A stretch of DNA of 23,192 nt from Pelargonium tetragonum. Its lineage: Eukaryota > Streptophyta > Magnoliopsida > Geraniales > Geraniaceae. The stretch is from assembly GCA_036897445.1 (NCBI GenBank), contig JAYMTL010000196.1, positions 1-23,192 on the forward strand, given 5' to 3'. The first letter of the stretch is position 1. Each line of letters starts with the position of its first letter. This document shows, one piece after another, positions 1 to 10,571 of the stretch. The position numbers and the translations under genes are program-made. The notes under the pieces were generated by a model. The model was not told where the DNA came from. It was given only the letters and a program-made list of their open reading frames with translations, and searched no databases.

Positions 1-3000
1 TTATTTAAATCTGAAAGAATTCCTTCAGTCAAAGTATAACGTATGTGGATTACAGCTTCCCTTGTAGAGAAACCCTAGTTCAGGGCGTATAAAACAAAAA
101 GATTTACTATAGTACCGGAAACTCCTTTTCTAGTAAAAGAACCCCGTTTATACACTAACGAGTATCGAGTATATCTAGACTATCCCAGATCCTACTATCG
201 GTACTATCTCTTTAAAGTCCTGCTAGTATGTTTAAAGTAAGTAATAAGAAAAGAATAAAAGCTTTTCGAGGGTTTATTAAATCCAAAATCTTTCTATCAT
301 AAATAAAAAGGGCCCATTTCTTTACAAAAAGCTTAGCTTGACTGACGCCGGTTATTTAGGAAAGGAAAGTCCGTATAGGTAAACTCTATCACAAATTAAG
401 ACCTTGTTTTCTAAAAGAATCTTATCTAAGAATTTGGAATACAAAAATTAAGAATTAGAGTACTTTTTAATCAGATTTTAGTTACACAATTACACGACAA
501 GGCTAATACTGAGGATGCCCGATTAACCATTTGAGTTAATTCTTATTATTTTTTTAGCATTGCAATTATTCATAAACGGAGGTAGGCTAAGTAAGTTACA
601 GCTTATATTTACTCGATCTCTTAGTTTAGTTTCTAAAGAGGGTTTTACCCAAGCAGACCCGAGTGTTCGAGTAACGCCTACTACTTATACTGAAAAATTC
701 TCTCCCTTATTATTTCCCACATAAGCCGCCCTTAGATTATGTAAATTCCAGAACTGTAATACTTTCACCGGGGTTAAACAAAGCAAAAAGGCACCTGCTT
801 TACTCGCAAAAAACCTAATTCTGGAAGACTTAAGGCTGCGCTTAAAAAGTACTCTCTATTTAAGATAACAGGAGGCTTTCTTTGATTCCACTTCAGTCAG
901 GAGCCCCTAATACAGAGACTTATAAAGGGATATTACATTGTTACCTAGTGCGATTCCTCTTTTAGCCAAATAGGGACTTATTAGCTACTTTATCAATGCT
1001 CAAAGTCTAGCGCTCGGAAAGTTAGCTGGAGATCCCAGTTTTAATTAAAATGCTTATACTTCGAAATTTCTAAGGTTCTTTTCTAGAAGCAGCCCCTACT
1101 ATAGTTATAATTTTCCTTATTATAGGTCGCACTTAAATTTCTCGTTAAAATGCCTATGCGACATTCCGCACTTTTATCTAGTATCTGGGGCCGCTTTTCT
1201 TATCATGTTATATAGTTAAAGAAAACCAAAGCAAATTGCAGCAAGCCCCTTAAGGCTCAGGAGTAGAGCCTCGGATCCTTGTGTTAATTTTTATTACCTT
1301 TTCAGAAAAATCCCAGTAGGTAACAGAAGTCTATAAACGGAGAAACTCTTTGGAAGCTACCTAAGGGACCCCTTTTAGTATGTTCAAATGAGCCGCTCTT
1401 CCTAATTCTATTGCTAGTTAAGGTGTCCCCGCTTTATTTTTTTATTTAAAAAAATCTAATTCAAGTAACATTTTTAAGAAAGGAAACTGGTACTCTTTAT
1501 ACTTTATAATTATATCTTAAATACGACTTCTTGTTCGCAGAGAAACCTTCCGAATAGGGTTAACAAACCCCTTTAAACATACCGGGAATTTTTTAAGGGA
1601 GCACTTTTTCCTACAAGCAATGAGTATTTAAATAGCGTCTTTTTAGGTTTAAAAGTACTTGCTTTAATATAGGAGCCTCTACTTGAAATTGAAAAAAAAT
1701 CCCCGGCTCAAAGGACTCCTTTTAGCGTTACCTAGACTGAATATGCAGAATTCTAAAGAATGTAACTTCAACGAATTCTTACCTATACCTATAAAGCGTA
1801 AACTTTACGTTACCGGAAGATCCACAAGGTACAGGAAAAAAGAAACTAGGAGCAATTATCTAATTTTTAGTAAATTCCAATATTGAGTTGAAAAAGAACT
1901 GCTCCATTCATTAAGTATAAAACATCACAGTGAAATTCCTCCATTATCATTCTAAAATTATAAACTACTAAACTTTTTTATTAGAAAAGTTATTTACTAT
2001 ATTAGAATTAGAAACCCTTGCTTGTTACGTATACTAGACCTCGGGTCTTGGTATTACTGTAATTATAGCCTGCCCTACTTTCAATATTCTTTAGGTTAAG
2101 ACCAGAATAAACCTAAGCAAAAGTCCAAAGTTTTACTATATATATATCTTATAGATTGGCTTTTCGAGGAGTTTCTGGTTTTACAATGATCCCTTAATTG
2201 CATTTAAGACTAGATAGAGGGTTTTTGTACTTAAGGGGTCCTCTAAAAAATCTTAGGTAACTAACGGCTCACAGAGGGACTTGGTCCTTAAAGACCCTAA
2301 CAAAGCAATATCCATATACATGAAAGGGATAGGAGTCAAATTCACTATCAATATCGACTTGTTTCTAATTCTTCAGTAAGCAATAAGGAAAATCCTAGAA
2401 CTCTATATCCTATTAAGAAGATACAGATACAAGTATAAGCATGGGTAAGAGTATAGCTGCAAAGACTAAAACAAGATGGTGGTTGTCATAACGTATGAAT
2501 AACTACTAATATACACTTACTTCAATCCTTGAGGAGCTTAAGATGCCTGAATGGATTCCCTTTTAATAGATACTAGGAGCTTTTCTTGGTTGGCTGAAAA
2601 ATCTTATGAATAAGTTCGATTTTCAAGGCTTCCGAATTGGGAGATTAAAATTCGTACAAATAGGATTGCCCTTGATTTTGAACCCTTTTTACACTGGATT
2701 GGAACTCTGACTCCCTTCTAGGGCTTTTTGTATTTCCGGCTCTAATAAAGGGGGCTTTTACTCATATCTACAAGAAACTTTTTTACGATTCTAATACCGA
2801 GCCAACCCCCTAATCCACAAGATAGCCAAAAAGAAGATTTTATCTCAACGGGTATACTTGTAAAAGCTCCTGATCCATAGATATAAAGACAAACCTTGTT
2901 ATAATATTTACAAGACAGACTTAAGACTCAAGAATTTGCAATATCCCAGATTGGCACCTCTGCTAAAAACCTCTTTCATATACCAACACTCTCTGCCCCA

Positions 3001-3257
3001 GGCTTTTTGACTTGTTCCTAAATAACTTGCACAAATTATAAAACTAACAACAGGAAAATCTTTACTTTAAATGTGTTAAAAAAACTTACCGGGTACCGCG
3101 ATAAAACCAAGAGTTTTTATAGTTTTTGACCTTATTCTTCTTCTTGTTTGTTATCGTTATCCCGAGCCTTGAAAAGAAATTTGCTTCTAATAATATCTCT
3201 AGGGGTTTTTAAAAGGCCTTCTTTTCTATCGAGCATAAAACCCCCCTTTTTTGTTTT
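1..3257. other. AT-rich, TpA-rich decayed DNA without a supported gene
   Basis: All six frames are broken at short intervals. The longest open frame here is 67 codons at 1683-1886 on the plus strand, opening on TTG. It is rich in Lys, Asn and Leu and matches no family I recognise, so I do not call it a gene. TpA is about 1.8 times ApT over the first 180 bases counted. The only simple repeat seen is a short TA run near 2137. No terminal repeats, primer-binding-like site, polypurine tract or RNA gene could be made out. I infer degraded repeats or long-decayed intergenic DNA. The family is not identifiable by eye. Confidence 0.6.
2137..2147. repeat. Short TA microsatellite
   Basis: Five and a half TA units lie in a row. 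Similar short TA runs occur near 11547, 15203 and 22082. In sequence this rich in TpA they need no special explanation. Confidence 0.6.
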
Positions 3258-3600
3258 CTATTTAGGCCTGGCACTAGATAGAAAAGCCGAATCTCTCTTG
3301 CTTGGGGTTTGAAAAACCTTGTCTTGTTTTGTACTAGCTTGTTTAGGAGCTCTATACCTATCCTGATAAAGACCTTTCTTACGAGCTATACTCTCTATTA
3401 TACTCTTATACTCGGCGCTATACCTAGTCTGTATCTCTATCTCATTCTGTATCATAGTCATAGCTTGCTTCTTATGTCTACCTATAGTAACTGCCTTAGC
3501 CGTACCTGTTGTAGGAGAGATACCTTTCTTGATAATACCTATACCTGTAATGTTACTAATCTCTAAGCCTCTTGTAGCTTTCTTAATCATAACTTCCGCT
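3258..3600 (-). pseudogene. Unrecognised relic frame in a strand-biased island
   Basis: The minus strand carries the longest open frame of the window, 110 codons at 3258-3590. From an ATG the protein is strongly basic, rich in Lys, Arg, Ile and Gln, with a helix-prone middle (about residues 43-80) and a Pro/Lys/Ser/Thr tail containing APKQASTKQ and ending in SSARPK. No catalytic motif or membrane segment is visible. On the plus strand, 3301-3600 has 4 CpA but 18 TpG, and 3274-3442 has no CpA, so mutation hit one strand. In the minus-strand reading this replaces G by A, which spares Gln codons and leaves many Ile codons where Met or Val may once have stood. That could explain why the frame stayed open. 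I infer the end of a decayed repeat-borne protein. An intact host gene is unlikely, because no upstream or downstream exon is visible. Confidence 0.35.
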
Positions 3601-4860
3601 TAGTTTTCTTAGCGCAGTACCCCCCCTTATTAATTATAGTGCAGTACAAAAGCAGGGAACTCTAAGTACATAAAATCTTCTTAACATCTTCTATATTCCT
3701 TAGATACTATAAAACAAGCAGAACAAGAACCCTTTGTTAATTTCTTTACCTATTTTTAGAATAATTCCTAGATTCTGTATTTGAATCTGAAGTAAAGAAC
3801 CTTTTTATGATTAATTGGAGGATGCTGGACTAACCTCTTTCTAATGTACAATTTGTTATGAATTAGAAAAGCCTTGCCTATTATAAACTTAGAGCTTCTA
3901 ATTTTACTCATAGGAGATCCCAGATTATAAAATGAAATTAAAGGGCGCCCCCGCTCCTCTAGTATTCCACTTCCATTCATTTAGGCAACTTTTTTGGTTA
4001 GATGGTAATCTATTTTCTTTTTTATTAACAAGGCAGCCCGAGAAACACTGGGTTTAACAGTTAGGTTTAAGGAAGCTTTTAGAAGAAATTAGGTATCTTA
4101 TATTTAACTTATGTATTATCGCCGGGTGAAAGAAGTATGTATCTAGTTTTTCTAAAAAAGGGGTTTCCTGCTATTCATTCTTATTCTAAAACTCTCTAAC
4201 TAAAGGGTAACCCAAGAGAGCAGCCTTTTAGTGTTTTTTCCCCCTTAAAAAAGAAAGTTAGGGTCTTCCTCCTTATTTTCGAAATATTGCCCGGATCTGG
4301 AGCCTTAGTATGAGCTGTAAGAATTTAGTCGTCCCTGCTTTGGTGTTACGCCCTAAAAAGCGACGTCATTCTAGAACAAAAGCACCTATAAATCCAAGTG
4401 AATAACTCCTACAGTCGATAAGGTGTATACAGAGAGTTCCATAGGCATCCTTGTCCTAAAAACACTTAAGGAAAAGGAGGCCCCTTCTTAACCTTTAGTA
4501 TCCCCTAACGCAGTTATTGGCAATTAAAATTTACCTTATATTAGCCCGGAGATTAAAAACCCCTTAAAGGAACTTGACTACTGTAGACATAAAGCCAAAC
4601 TACTTACAAAAAAATCCTCGACCCAAGAAAAGCCTTTCTTAGAGCTTAAAGGTTAAGGTTCCAAAGGGGGCGCCTATAAGTATAGACCAAAAGAATCTCT
4701 TGTAGAATAGAAGCTACACTTCTGTTCGAGAAATTCTAATAAAGCGGTTTTACAGAGTCTTAGCAACCAAATTGAAATTGTACTGGGTTTATCGCGGGTT
4801 CTTGCAACTAGAATCTTGTTTGATAACCAGCCTTTGAACTACCTATTAGACTCGAACACA

Positions 4861-4871
4861 CCCACTGTGGG
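4861..4871. repeat. Short odd palindrome CCCAC-T-GTGGG
   Basis: Two perfect five-base arms flank one base, inside a patch richer in C and G than its surroundings. It is the size of a transcription-factor site, but no gene lies nearby, so it may well be chance. Confidence 0.3.
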
Positions 4872-6288
4872 AGTTCCGTACCGATCTTGTGAGGTCTATG
4901 CCTATATTATTGTTTTTGGTATTCTCAAGCTTCTTACTTTAAGTATTCGCGTTAACCCGAGAACCCTTAATGTAGTAAAGAATTGCTTTTAGTTCAGTAA
5001 GAGGTCCTTATTAGAATCCCCTTTTATAGTCTTATTTCCTCTTATGTGTCTTTAGATTAGAAATTACTCTGATATTTAATAAAGAATATATTTGTGAAGA
5101 TACAAAAGTTATGGGTTTGCCTTAGGAATGTTAGTTTTAGTCATCTATCTAAGGGATGCTGCTTATTATACTTTATATTTACTACAGACGTTCCCTAAAG
5201 TTCAGTTTGTAGATTCCTTCTTAGTTAAAATACTTCAATTTCCGGATATTACAGCCAATAGGGGAGCTTACTAGTAACGTGTCTTTATAAGAAAGCAAGA
5301 CCTTATTAAGTATCACAATCCCGGATAGCTTAGGCCTATATTGCCCCAGGAGGAGCCCCCTTTGGGTGTGCAACAATTTATAGAATTGCCCGGGGGTTCC
5401 TTTTCGGAAGCTCTACCGGCAGAAACAACCCTTAGTGGATTTCTTTATTCTCTTTAGTTAGTGCATCGGCTTTAGTATGGTAACTTGTAAAAACGGGTAT
5501 TTGACTTACGAAGCGGTTCTTTAATATGAGGCTAGAAAACTCCATTTTAGACTAAATTCAACCAAAGCTACTTTTATAATCTTCTTTTAAGTGAAAACTA
5601 TATTCTAAAAAAAGCCTGTGCCTAATAGAATAAAGCGTCCCGTTTTTAAATAACTAGGAGCAGCTCTCAGTCACAAATTATTAGAAAATCCGGGACTTTT
5701 GAGTTCGTTTATGAAGCAGGTATAACCCTCTCTTAGGAACCCTGTAAGCTGAGCTAACAGCAGAGTGCGCTCGAGTTGTGAGGTACTCAAAAATGAAATA
5801 AAAGGAAGGCTTTGCCGGGAGTATCCCATATTTGTTACTTTTAGAAGAATTCGCGAATTAACTTAAACCGTTTCGTTCACTTTCTTTTATCCTTTAAATT
5901 CGAAGGCAAGTTGTGGTGCAGGAAAGCAGCATTACACGGCACTTAGACGGGAAAGCTAAGAAATGGGTTGGAGACTCATTATTTTTGTTGATAGATAAGA
6001 AGCTTTATTCTATAAGGTATCCTTTTTTATACCCCTAACCCACGAACCTAGAACTCTGCCTAAGTAAAGAAACAACTAGCATATGTTAAAGAGATTAAGC
6101 TGGTAGTGAGGTAATGCAATTAATTTGTTTAGTAGGAGATCCACTTGTAACTTGTATATTATAATCCTTGCAAATTTAACCATAACAACCTTATGGACAT
6201 AATATTGAGCATTTTCGTTTCGTTAATTATTGAGTAAAATCCTTTTTTGTAGAGGGCTTCTTTATCAGTTCTTTATATCGCCTCCTGT

Positions 6289-6306
6289 AGTCAAAATGAA
6301 AATTTT
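6289..6306 (+). repeat. 18-bp exact repeat, copy 1 (other copy at 13324-13341)
   Basis: The string agtcaaaatgaaaatttt occurs here and again at 13324-13341 in the same orientation. The flanks do not align by eye, so this is either a very short shared remnant of one repeat family or coincidence in AT-rich DNA. Confidence 0.4.
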
Positions 6307-9040
6307 CTAATGAGTGCTTCTTTTTTGTGGTTCCTGGATAGGCCAGAGGATAGAGTAAGTATATTCAAGTTAAAGGGGGTCATAAGCCCAAAAACTAAGT
6401 AATCCTCAGATAAAACACCGAGTAATTTAATGTGTGCAGTCCCAAAATTCGGGATTCTGCGTCAATTTTTATTTAGTAGTGGGAATTCTGTGAACCTACA
6501 TTTAATGCAAAGCAAATCTAAGTATAAACTTGAAATAGCTAACCGCAATACACCACTAAAAGAGAAAGTAGAACTTTTGTCAAAAAAGAAAGGCAAATCC
6601 GTCGTTGAATAAGAAAATAACATTACACTTTACTAAGAAATTTGAGTAGCATAGAACCCTTATAGCCAAATCCGAGTCAAAGCAAAGGGCTCCTACTTAT
6701 AGATGACAGAGGTTTGTTGTCCTTCAGTAATTGGATTCAATACCAAGATTTTTTTAGTAACATAAAGTCTGAAAACTACGTTTATTTACGGGGTTACTTG
6801 AGAAAAAGGAATAGTTCAAGGATTTCAAAAGCTTTCTCTATCTGGCTTAGTTACCAAAAGAACTCGCCCGTAGCTTGTAAACTGGATCCTACTAAGAGTT
6901 TTTTGTTTTATAAACGTCTGTACGTTGAAAATTCAGGGTGTAAATCAAAGCTAGTCGAACCGAGTATAACTACCGGGACCTTTATTTATATCAATATAGG
7001 CATAACAAAGCTATTCTAAGCCTTTTTTTATTACCTTATATTTTATTTGTCTCATATAAGTTTACTCAAGCACAAATCCAGTAAACTTGAAAACACGAGC
7101 TTCCTTACAAGAGCGACAAAACCCATTTATAGATAGCCTATAATTCCCTTGCTTGTTAGACTGATATTAGTATTATTGTCAAGCTTACTTATAGGAAAGG
7201 GGTAAAAAAATCTATATAAGATAGACTCGGAACCCGCGGTATGCGTTTCTTCTACTTAATTGAACTTTTAAAGGTCTGTATCAAAGTAGCTTAAGCTAAA
7301 GCCCATTAAGAAAAGTACTAGAGAGTATAAGAGGGACTCCCGGATTTATAAGTAAGATAATATTGCGTAGGGTTTCTAGTTAACTTTTTAGTAGCTATCG
7401 CTCTTTTACAAGTTATTGAGTTTCCTCCACTACCGTTGCTATATTATTCTGATCCTAAATCAAACTTATAATATAAGGGATCCCCTGAGAATGAGCTCAC
7501 AAATTAAAGAAATTCCTAAAAAAAATAGTGGGTGGACTTTAGTCCTTTTAAAAGGGATTCAATTTTCATGCCGCCAGATCCCGCTTACCAATATAAATAA
7601 AAAATCGAACAGCCGGAGCCAAGACCTAACTAAACCTTTCGACTTAGGTTTTATCCTTAATTTAAAGGTATCGAGGGTCATCCTAACTCTCTACTTGTAC
7701 AACGACAACTAAGGGCTACCTTACGGGAAACTTGACAGGTATCTCCCTGCTTATTTAGGCTGGAAACATTTTAGTTTCTAAGAAAACTAAGGAAAATTTT
7801 TTAAATTTTCTAGTAGTGATGTCTAAAATAAACCTGACTAGCCTCACCCCTTTCGGAGTTAAAAAGCAAAAAGTCTGTTATAGAAATATAGAAAGAGCTT
7901 TTGTCTACTCTTAAAAATTTTTATACCAAAAGGAATTCGCACTCTTGTGGGTTTCTATCTAGAGATCCCCGTAAAAAGTTGCGTAAATCAAAGTGAAGTT
8001 ACTAATACAGAAGGAACCGCCTTTAGCCCTTGAACAGAAAAAAATAGTAGGACCCTGGCTGCTGTATACTACATGCTATACCTCTTACCCTTACCGACCA
8101 CTGTCTCGAATAACTTAAAAGTAATATGAATAAGACTACAACTACGAGCTTTAGCCCTGACACATAACAAATGGAAAACCCCGGGGGCAGGAAATCCCAG
8201 AAAAGAAACCCTTTTATGCTTCCGCTTTATTCCTGTTTTAAGACCCCTGATCCCTAAAAGCACACCAGGGCTTTTTAATTTGACTTGGTAATATCTTGCG
8301 TATAGATAGATATACTGAAGACTCTTTTTTTCATTTACTGGAAATACCTTACTAAAGCCTCAGTTCTTACTATCGGAAACCTAGAAGCAACTCGGGCTAA
8401 TCTTACGGAACAGCTCAAATGTCTAAGTAGAATAACAATCTGGCAGCTTGGTTGTTGTATACAGAATAAACTTTAAGTCACTGGGAACCCTTAAATATAA
8501 AGAGGAAGAACTTTCCTAAAAATTGAGTAGACTAAAACGCCTCGTAGTATTTTACTTTAAATAATGAAATAGCTTAAACTGGGGTTCTTCAAAAGGTATA
8601 AAAAAGAACTTAACAGATAATTCTTACCAGAAATTCTTGAGTTGTAAATCGGTTGTAGCATTGTTTCACAAATTCTAACTAAAAAGAAAAAGGGAAGACT
8701 CTATTAGCATAGCATGCAATTAGCGAAACGCATCCTTGAATTTTTTATCTTAAAAAAGTTCTTAAGGTTAACATATCTACAATCAGGTGTATCATAACAT
8801 AGCTACTTTAGGACTCCGGTAATTCTATTTCTCGCTACAGACAGCTATAAGCGGATCTAAGTCTTTACAATATAAGGAGATGAAATTTTATATCCGTTGC
8901 CGAGGAAAGGGCACCCTTTTTTTTTAAGGATTTCTTTTTGCATTTTTAGAGGGGTTAAAATTACTTAAATGAGTATCCTTTCTTTTCGTTATTAATTTTT
9001 TTATCTCAAATAACTATTAGAAAAACTGTACATTACATTC

Positions 9041-9124
9041 AAGCTATAGCTCAACCTTCAATTTACTTGGTAAAGCTGGAATATCTAAAAAGTATAAGTC
9101 AAAGGTTCAAATCCCAAAGGGCTT
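9041..9124 (+). other. tRNA-like (or SINE-head-like) trace with A and B boxes
   Basis: Three parts suggest RNA polymerase III ancestry. The first is an A-box-like tagctcaacctt at 9047-9058, with a second overlapping candidate, tggtaaagctgg, at 9068-9079. The second is a full B-box match, ggttcaaatcc, at 9104-9114. The third is the pairing of 9041-9047 (aagctat) with 9118-9124 (agggctt): five Watson-Crick pairs, one wobble and one mismatch. The gctc and aagc segments could form a D stem with one mismatch. Against it, the T stem keeps only two pairs, no good anticodon stem forms, and 84 nt needs an enlarged D loop. A working tRNA is very unlikely. It could be a mutated tRNA copy, a mitochondrial tRNA insert, a SINE head or chance. 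Confidence 0.2.
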
Positions 9125-9925
9125 CCTTCCGACTTACTGCAGCCCGGAAAACCCTACCTTATCTACTCTATATTAAACCCTTTAAAAGGAAAGACTATTT
9201 ACTATAAATACTGGACTGAAGACAACTCTATTAATTATAACATCTACTCTAAGGGCATTTCCTTATGCTAAAACATGACTTAGGGAGCCCTGGCGATTTT
9301 TTTTCTTTCTTTTATAAGCGGATACTCTCCATAAATCTTGCTTTTTGTGACCTGTATTACTCGAAAATAGGATTACTTATTGTCAAATTGGAACACCCGG
9401 GCTTTTCAATTTTAAATGAAGGGGTTTATAACCCTTTTGGAGCCCACCCCTTTCGTCTAGGAATAAAGGCAGCCCCTCAGTACAAATTCCTAATAGTAAG
9501 TAATAGAAAATCCTAGCTCCTAGCTTTGGTGTAGCAGGGACCTTAAAGAAATGGATAAGTAAAGCGGGGATTAAGTGATATGTTACATTTTCAGAAGGGG
9601 GACCCGGGTATTTCGGCACCGAAAAGCATGCCTCATAAGCTACTTTATTTTACAAGTACTCCCCTTATTTTTATTGTATTGAAAGTTAATTAACAGCTAG
9701 GTACCCTCTCTAACGTAAATACAAAAAAAGTTCTGGCAGACTTCTTTCAACAAGAAAGTTAAGGGGTTCTAAACTCCCTTTTTAGTAAGTCAAGGTAACG
9801 AAGTTATTCATGTACTCTTTATTTAACTACTAAGTTTCTGGTTTAAAGGGAATGAAATCTAAGTAAAAAGATAAGCATTAAGGAGGTCCCTCCTTTCTTC
9901 TATACAGGAATCGTTTGCTCAATAA
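9125..9925. other. Decayed DNA with two antisense open frames
   Basis: Open frames at 9265-9516 (plus, 83 codons) and 9383-9619 (minus, 78 codons) overlap on opposite strands in a patch richer in G and C than average. Neither shows a known motif, and neither has a coding context. The overlap suggests locally fewer stops and not two genes. Nothing else was found. Confidence 0.5.
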
Positions 9926-10260
9926 CTAGATGGAAAATGATAAGTTAAATAAGTCTAGTAAAAGCAAGAGTATAGCAGCTGTTGTAAGAATTCAAGAAAA
10001 GTTTAGACAAAGCTATGGAGAGGAAGATAGAGAATCCAACAAGTACAGGTCTAGCTTATAAATAATAGGAAGTCGGATACAGAGTAGGAGTAAAGTTACA
10101 AATAAAGAAGGTAATACAAAAGCAAGTCAGTCCAGGAAGAGGCGGCTTTATTTAAAAGGTATCCTGTTCTATCAAATTTCAAATGAATCTTGTTATCCCA
10201 GGCCTTTTCGAAAGTCTTATTTACTAAAGATAAGAAACGAGGTGTTTTGAAGAAGCTTTG
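9926..10260 (+). pseudogene. Purine-rich relic frame, unrecognised
   Basis: From the ATG at 9930 a 43-codon frame runs to 10061. It begins MENDKLNKSSKSKS and is Lys, Ser, Arg and Glu rich. The same phase then stays open for about 63 more codons to near 10252, continuing basic and Ser-rich with an RKRR patch. The plus strand here is purine-rich, and 10018-10164 contains no TpG although CpA is frequent. This is the mirror image of the islands at 3258 and 17690, as expected if a similar coding strand was hit in the same way. No domain is recognised. I infer a decayed repeat-borne protein fragment. A small live gene is possible but unsupported. Confidence 0.3.
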
Positions 10261-10517
10261 TGGGATAAGAATCTGCACTTTGGTTAAATATGTTAGGGAA
10301 TTCTTATAACGGAAGGTAAAGAAAGTCCTAGGTTTCCTGTGAATAACTTGAGTCTTTCCATATAAAAGATTTACTAATGTTCTAAGGGATCCTTAAAAAG
10401 AGTGCCCCTAGATTCTTTTTAGTACAATGTATTCTGCTTGTTCTGGACCAGATATTTATGAAGTTTCTAACGTAAGAATTCCTTTACTTATAGAAAGAGG
10501 AGCCTAGCTATAATAAG

Positions 10518-10571
10518 ATGAAAATAGGGTCTTCTTTCTTCTTGGTCCGCGGCCTCGCATATGCAGCCTAG
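10518..10571 (+). other. 17-codon frame resembling a signal peptide
   Basis: The ATG at 10518 starts MKIGSSFFLVRGLAYAA and then a stop. It has a positive start, a mostly hydrophobic core and an AYAA end that would suit signal peptidase, but an Arg sits inside the core. The phase is open again from about 10581 to 10765 with a Lys-rich tail. Lone secreted-protein genes are known from AT-rich blocks of plant-pathogenic fungi, which is why it is noted. There are no Cys pairs, no splice sites that I trust and no transcript evidence, so coincidence is the default. Confidence 0.12.

Larger units (their letters stand above)
3601..9040. other. AT-rich, TpA-rich decayed DNA without a supported gene
   Basis: Open frames above 60 codons occur at 6430-6612, 6714-7019 and 7416-7712 (plus) and at 3768-3980 and 8069-8263 (minus). 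Each is isolated, has AT-driven composition (Lys, Asn, Ile, Leu, Phe) and shows no motif I recognise. The cluster of three plus-strand frames between 6430 and 7712 lies in three different phases and is not a convincing exon set. Patches richer in G and C (4320-4380, 4850-4900, 5335-5440, 8140-8260) were read in all frames without finding a domain. I see decayed sequence only. Confidence 0.55.

Noticed and set aside
5335-5440. Plus-strand piece with PGGAPFG, considered as a reverse-transcriptase-like motif
   Set aside because: The surrounding residues do not follow the LINE or LTR polymerase pattern, and the catalytic motif is not found nearby.
6690-6720. tatagatgaca read as a possible mutated YxDD box
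   Set aside because: No other polymerase motif occurs at the right spacing on either side. A four-residue hint is not evidence.
6430-7712. Three successive plus-strand open frames (6430-6612, 6714-7019, 7416-7712) as exons of one gene
   Set aside because: They lie in different phases with no credible splice sites, no shared domain and AT-driven composition. Their number is within what chance gives in 23 kb.
8069-8263. Minus-strand frame with two Cys and a basic start
   Set aside because: The Cys spacing fits no zinc-binding family, and nothing around it supports a gene.
9265-9619. Overlapping open frames on opposite strands
   Set aside because: Antisense overlap in a locally GC-richer patch is best explained by fewer chance stops. 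Neither protein shows a motif.
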